In this document: positions 6,375-9,242 of the stretch, one piece after another
Layout: each line of letters begins with the position of its first letter
How positions within the stretch are numbered: the stretch's first letter is position 1
Source of the DNA: Bacteroidota bacterium
Lineage (GTDB): Bacteria > Bacteroidota > Bacteroidia > B-17B0 > B-17BO
Reading direction: 5' to 3'
DNA: 9,242 nt
NCBI GenBank assembly: GCA_025356715.1
Contig: JANXRU010000191.1
Coordinates: 1-9,242 of the forward strand
Notes under the pieces: generated by a model
Told to the model about the DNA's origin: nothing
Databases searched by the model: none
What the model saw: the letters and a program-made list of their open reading frames with translations, nothing else
Translations under genes and position numbers: made by a program

Positions 6375-6851
6375 TTATTTAGTAATGTAAACATGCTTCT
6401 TAACAGAAATTACTTTTCCATCAGGATCAAGTGTTTTTCGCTCAGTTTTCAGCCCTTTACCATCATAGGTGTAAGTGTGTTTTTTGGTAAGAGTGTTATT
6501 GCCATCGTAAAACGCCTCTTCGATTTTTTCGCCCAACAAATTATATTTTGTGTATTTCTTTTCAACTAGTTTATTTGAAGCGTCGTATTGTTCATCTTCT
6601 ATCTCATCTCCATCACTATTGTATTTTATTTTATGAACGGATTTTAACACACCTTCTTTCGTATAATCCGTTTTTTCTATCTCATTTCCTTTACTGTCAA
6701 ACAGTGTTTTCCCCTCATTAATAGTTTTCCCATTTTCAATGGTAGTTGTCATAGAGCCTTTTATTTTATGGGCTTTTACTTCTTTTTTACTTTGAGAAAA
6801 AGAGAGCGTACTAAAAAACAGAAAGAATGTGAGATTTATTAAGAGCTTCAT
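6375..6851 (-). CDS. Secreted protein with four 26-residue repeats
   Basis: A 158-residue exported protein. Residues 1-19 form a Sec signal peptide with a hydrophobic core (LINLTFFLFFSTL) and a likely signal peptidase I site SFS|Q. The mature part is charged and holds four contiguous units of exactly 26 residues, at 52-77, 78-103, 104-129 and 130-155. Each ends in Tyr and begins with a D/N-x-x/K-G turn (DSKGNEIEK, NSDGDEIED, NLLGEKIEE, DGKGLKTER). Residues 26-51 may be a decayed fifth unit. The pattern suggests stacked beta-hairpins distantly like YD/RHS or YwqK-type repeats, but I cannot place it in either family. There is no lipobox, membrane anchor or T9SS sorting domain, so it is probably periplasmic or released. 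It starts 4 bp after the lipoprotein stop and is the last gene of the three-gene operon. Confidence 0.8.
   Translation of the reverse strand: MKLLINLTFFLFFSTLSFSQSKKEVKAHKIKGSMTTTIENGKTINEGKTLFDSKGNEIEKTDYTKEGVLKSVHKIKYNSDGDEIEDEQYDASNKLVEKKYTKYNLLGEKIEEAFYDGNNTLTKKHTYTYDGKGLKTERKTLDPDGKVISVKKHVYITK
6387..6698 (-). repeat. Four tandem 78-bp coding repeats (26-residue units)
   Basis: These are four in-frame units of 78 bp within the secreted repeat protein. They are conserved at protein level (D/N-x-x-G turn at the start, acidic residues at positions 6-8, Tyr at position 26) but strongly diverged at DNA level. That points to old duplications kept for structure, not recent slippage. Confidence 0.7.
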
Positions 6852-6855
6852 TTGG

Positions 6856-7260
6856 TTATTGATTAATTGTATCTAAGCCTAGGTCTTTTATTTCACTTTT
6901 ACTGTTTAAAAATGCATAAGTTTCTGTTGGGTATTGGCTTGATAAATTTCCAGTTGACAATCGTTGGTTATAGATAACTACTTTATATTTTCCTGTGCGT
7001 AAATAGGTAAATGCAAACTCTCCATTTGCATTTGTGTTTACGGACATTCCAGGAGATGTGTCATCGCCAAAAAACAAATAAACTGTTCTGTTTACTGCTG
7101 GATAGCGTCCAGTTACATAAGTAAAAAACGGATCATGATTTCTTACCCAGTAAGTGCCTTTTATTTGCGCATTGCCACCTTGCCCTGGAGTTGATTTACA
7201 AGAATTAGTTATTGTAAAGACAATAATAAACACGGTGAATATGAAAACTTTGTTGGTCAT
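6856..7260 (-). CDS. Small lipoprotein with a beta-sandwich-like domain
   Basis: A 134-residue lipoprotein. The signal peptide (residues 1-20, core FIFTVFIIVFTI) ends in the lipobox TNSC with Cys21 as the predicted lipidated residue. The mature N-terminus, CKSTPGQGGN, is a flexible Gly/Pro linker. The body (about 33-125) has the alternating strands of a carboxypeptidase-regulatory/transthyretin-like beta-sandwich: AQIKGTYWVRN, TVYLFFGDD, then SVNTNANGEFAFTYLRTGKY and KVVIYN. The segment NANGEFAFTYLRTGKYKV is the usual 'dGxFxfxxlxxGkYxv' signature of such domains. It is likely anchored in the outer or inner membrane facing the periplasm or surface. Its ATG shares one base with the stop of the upstream T9SS gene (TAATG), implying coupled translation, and the next gene starts 4 bp after its stop. 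The function is unknown; a structural or adaptor role on the envelope is inferred. Confidence 0.82.
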   Translation of the reverse strand: MTNKVFIFTVFIIVFTITNSCKSTPGQGGNAQIKGTYWVRNHDPFFTYVTGRYPAVNRTVYLFFGDDTSPGMSVNTNANGEFAFTYLRTGKYKVVIYNQRLSTGNLSSQYPTETYAFLNSKSEIKDLGLDTINQ

Positions 7261-8918
7261 TACTTAATGGATATAAAACTTCCTTTTGTAGAAGCAGATT
7301 TGTCTGATAATTGTATCGAGTAAAAATAAAGGCCAGCCGAAAAATCATTCATTTCTAATTTAAACTTTTCATTTCCTAAAATTGTTTTAGTATCAATTTC
7401 ATTTCCATAAATATCAAAAATAGTAATATTCCAAGGTAAATTGTTATTCTTTAACTCTATGGTTGAGTTATTGTTAATTGGATTTGGAAAACAAGTGGCG
7501 CTTAATCCATTCCCTTCTAGCTGATGAATTGAATTTGTATTGCCTAAACCATAAATATGGTGCGCATAAATTTCGTAATCGGATCCATTCCTTCTATCTT
7601 CCCAAGCGTAAATAGCACCGCCGTTTGCATCAGATACTTGGGTTATGTTTACTTGGTCATCTGTAGCATTAGAAATAGCAACGCCACCTATTGTCCATTG
7701 TAAAGTGCCAGTAGAATTTAATCTTTGGCTATATATATCAAATCCAAGAGCGGTAGAGTCTTGCCAAGCAATAATACTACCACCTTGTCCGTCAGTAATA
7801 CTATTAGGGTTAATTGATTTGATGCTACTAGAGCTAGACAATAGAATGCCGTTTGATACTAATTGGGCAGTGCCTGATAAATCTAATTGTTGTGCGTAAA
7901 TTTCGAATTTCGAATTTCTGAAATCTTTCCATGTTATAATAACGAGATTAGTTCCTAAACACTTCATGTCTTGCGCTGTTTGATTTGAAGTTGCAGTGCA
8001 AACTGCAATGCCATTAGCTGCCCATTGGGCATTTCCGGCAGCTGTAATTCTTTGAGCAAATAAATCATAATCAATTGCATTGCGTTTGTCAACCCAAGAA
8101 ATTAAAGCGCCATTGGCCCCATCTGGCTCTATACGAGGATTGTTTTGAACGTTAACTGCATTACAAACGACTACGCCGTTTGTTGTCCAAAGCGCGGTGC
8201 CATTTGAATTAAAACGCTGCGCATAAATATCATAATCAATATTATTACGTTTATCTTGCCAAGTAAAAATAGCTCCTCCCAAATTGTCAACATCTATTCT
8301 TGGATTGTTTTGTGTGTTTGGCGCCGCGCAAACAGCTAACCCATTAATTGTCCACACAGGAGTGCCAGTTGAACTAATACGTTGAGCGGTTATGTCCCAA
8401 TAAAAATTAACAGAATCTTCCCAAACGATAATTGCTCCACCTGAGTTATCAGAAACTATTTTAGGGGCTTTTTGTGAAGTTGTTTTGTTACACACAACAA
8501 CGCCATCTGTTGTCCACAAAACATTACCTGAAGAATCAATCTTTTGAGCATATATATCCCAGTTCCCATTTCTATTATCTTCCCATGTAATAATGGCACT
8601 TCCATCAATTCCGGCGCCCGTAATAGCAACAGATTTTTGTATTAGTGTATTAGTGCAAATAGCAATACCGTTAGTTGCCCATTTTTCAAAACCATTACTT
8701 TTCATGCGCTGAGCGTATATATCTGTTGAATTTGTAATAGAATTTCTGTTATCATCCCACGCAATAATTATCCCTCGTTTTGTATCTGAAACAGAATGAG
8801 CGTTATTTTGTGATTTTGATGCTATGCAAACAGGGGTGTTGATTGCTGAGTTTGAATTCCATTGAGAAAACGCACCAAACGTAAAAAATAATATAACCCC
8901 TAATAAAACTGCCTTCAT
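7260..8918 (-). CDS. T9SS-secreted protein with eight propeller-like repeats
   Basis: A 552-residue exported protein. A Sec signal peptide (1-18, site AFS|Q) is followed by eight repeats of 54-58 residues, covering about 30-455. Each centres on W-(D/E/Q)-D-x-R-N then (D/Y)IYAQR. The conserved Trp falls at residues 54, 112, 166, 220, 275, 330, 385 and 439. The full unit reads roughly NGVxVCxxxxxQxxPxIxxD, then GGAIIxWxDxRN, DIYAQRxxxxG and xxxW. Such units suggest a beta-propeller, possibly eight-bladed. The Cys in the VC motif is present in repeats 1-6 and lost in 7 and 8. Residues about 476-552 form a type A T9SS C-terminal sorting domain (FPNPINNNSTIEL; ITIFDIYGNEI; FSAGLYFYSI), so the protein should cross the outer membrane and be anchored or released after sorting. 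No catalytic motif is visible; adhesion or ligand binding is the likely type of role. First gene of the three-gene operon. Confidence 0.9.
   Translation of the reverse strand: MKAVLLGVILFFTFGAFSQWNSNSAINTPVCIASKSQNNAHSVSDTKRGIIIAWDDNRNSITNSTDIYAQRMKSNGFEKWATNGIAICTNTLIQKSVAITGAGIDGSAIITWEDNRNGNWDIYAQKIDSSGNVLWTTDGVVVCNKTTSQKAPKIVSDNSGGAIIVWEDSVNFYWDITAQRISSTGTPVWTINGLAVCAAPNTQNNPRIDVDNLGGAIFTWQDKRNNIDYDIYAQRFNSNGTALWTTNGVVVCNAVNVQNNPRIEPDGANGALISWVDKRNAIDYDLFAQRITAAGNAQWAANGIAVCTATSNQTAQDMKCLGTNLVIITWKDFRNSKFEIYAQQLDLSGTAQLVSNGILLSSSSSIKSINPNSITDGQGGSIIAWQDSTALGFDIYSQRLNSTGTLQWTIGGVAISNATDDQVNITQVSDANGGAIYAWEDRRNGSDYEIYAHHIYGLGNTNSIHQLEGNGLSATCFPNPINNNSTIELKNNNLPWNITIFDIYGNEIDTKTILGNEKFKLEMNDFSAGLYFYSIQLSDKSASTKGSFISIK
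7554..8831 (-). repeat. Eight tandem ~165-bp coding repeats
   Basis: This is the DNA encoding the eight propeller-like units. The period is 162-174 bp, set by the spacing of the conserved Trp codons (58, 54, 54, 55, 55, 55 and 54 residues). Units are similar in protein sequence and clearly diverged in DNA, with repeats 4 and 5 (around residues 210-300) looking the most alike. Confidence 0.75.
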
Positions 8919-8980
8919 ATGTTTAAATTATTGTTTTTTTATTGTCATATGGTTTACCCAGTTTAATCATTTGTGTTTTG

Positions 8981-8989
8981 GCAAACATA
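8981..8989 (-). promoter_or_regulatory. -7 promoter element of the secretion operon
   Basis: The minus strand reads TATGTTTGC, a perfect match to TAnnTTTGC, the Bacteroidota -7 element. It predicts a leader of roughly 55-60 nt before the ATG at 8918. The -33 region is only AT-rich (TTTA/TTTT) with no TTG at the expected spacing, so the promoter may be weak or activator-dependent. Confidence 0.55.
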
Positions 8990-9121
8990 GGTATTTCATA
9001 TTTTAAATTTAAAATAAATATAATGTTAAATATACATAAAATTCATAAAAGATAATTTTGGTTAGTTAAATATTTAAGTTTTTTGTTCTGCTTTCAAAAA
9101 ATTAATTGATTGTCCGCAATC
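8990..9121. other. AT-rich intergenic stretch between the operon promoter and the transposase
   Basis: I find no gene, RNA motif or terminator here. The only structure is a short imperfect palindrome, GATTG-TCCG-CAATC (9108-9121), directly beside the transposase stop codon. It might lie in or near the terminal inverted repeat of the insertion sequence, but the element's other end is outside the window, so its boundary cannot be fixed. Confidence 0.35.
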
Positions 9122-9242
9122 TTACCCATAATTAAAAACTGAAGCGATTGTTAATCTATCAAACATCGCATCTTTAAAGTATCTGCGATTTAATTTATAC
9201 ACAAATTCATTTAAATAATTCTGCAAATACTTGCCTTTAATT
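9122..9242 (-). CDS. IS1595/ISXO2-family transposase, C-terminal end (partial)
   Basis: From the right edge the minus strand gives 39 open codons and a TAA at 9122-9124. They read IKGKYLQNYLNEFVYKLNRR and then YFKDAMFDRLTIASVFNYG. The pattern YLxNYLNEFVYKLNRR...(L/M)FDRL is the typical C-terminus of IS1595-type DDE transposases with an ISXO2-like domain (often seen as HLQxYLDEFxxRxNRR...LFDRL). The catalytic residues and the zinc-finger N-terminus lie beyond the window, so whether the copy is intact cannot be told. There is no ATG in this stretch that would make it an independent gene. It is oriented so that the secretion operon lies downstream of it on the same strand, and readthrough from it could reach that operon. 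Confidence 0.75.
   Translation of the reverse strand, partial: IKGKYLQNYLNEFVYKLNRRYFKDAMFDRLTIASVFNYG
9122..9242 (-). mobile_element. Edge of an IS1595-family insertion sequence
   Basis: The mobile element is inferred from the transposase C-terminus. The element should end somewhere between the stop codon and the operon promoter (about 8990-9121), but no terminal repeat or target duplication can be confirmed from one end. Confidence 0.5.

Noticed and set aside
7645..7899. An 84-codon plus-strand open frame
   Set aside because: It is antisense to the repeat region of the T9SS protein. Its apparent Pro/Cys-rich composition comes from the repeated codons of the real gene.
9108..9121. GATTG-TCCG-CAATC as the IS terminal inverted repeat
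   Set aside because: It abuts the transposase stop, but the other end of the element is not in the window and I cannot match it to a known IS1595 terminus with confidence.

Overview
The window is AT-rich and looks like a chromosomal segment of a Bacteroidota bacterium, probably near the Flavobacteriia/Cytophagia. The signs are a protein ending in a type IX secretion (T9SS) sorting domain, signal peptides cleaved before Gln, promoters of the TTG...TAnnTTTG type, no strong Shine-Dalgarno sites, and Bacteroidota-type versions of trigger factor, DUF1569 and a DarB-like ketosynthase.

Left edge (1-720): the 5' two thirds of a minus-strand deoC (deoxyribose-phosphate aldolase), cut just before its catalytic lysine, then a short divergent intergenic region. 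Plus-strand cluster (721-3290): four closely packed genes separated by 3-17 bp, probably one operon. They are a 73-residue two-helix membrane protein matching only the C-terminal part of COG3224 proteins, the APS kinase CysC, a DUF1569/DinB-fold protein, and a FemAB/GNAT-like acyltransferase. The cluster meets the next genes tail to tail with overlapping stop codons.

Minus-strand block A (3287-6262): read in the direction of transcription, trigger factor (tig), a DarB-like FabH-family ketosynthase, and a 132-residue unknown protein. tig has a recognisable promoter with an 8-bp inverted repeat around its -33 element. That promoter, and the position of the GFRxGKxP motif, place the true tig start at 6229, not at the upstream in-frame TTG.

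Minus-strand block B (6375-8918): a compact three-gene envelope/secretion operon. It encodes a T9SS cargo protein with eight ~55-residue propeller-like repeats, a translationally coupled small lipoprotein with a beta-sandwich-like domain (TAATG overlap), and a periplasmic or secreted protein made of four exact 26-residue repeats. A good TAnnTTTGC promoter element lies upstream.

Right edge (8919-9242): AT-rich intergenic DNA and then the last 39 codons of a minus-strand IS1595/ISXO2-type transposase that continues beyond the window.

I see no CRISPR array, tRNA, rRNA or recognisable phage or defence module. The least explained parts are the block B secretion operon, the ketosynthase with its 132-residue partner, and the cysC-led plus-strand cluster.
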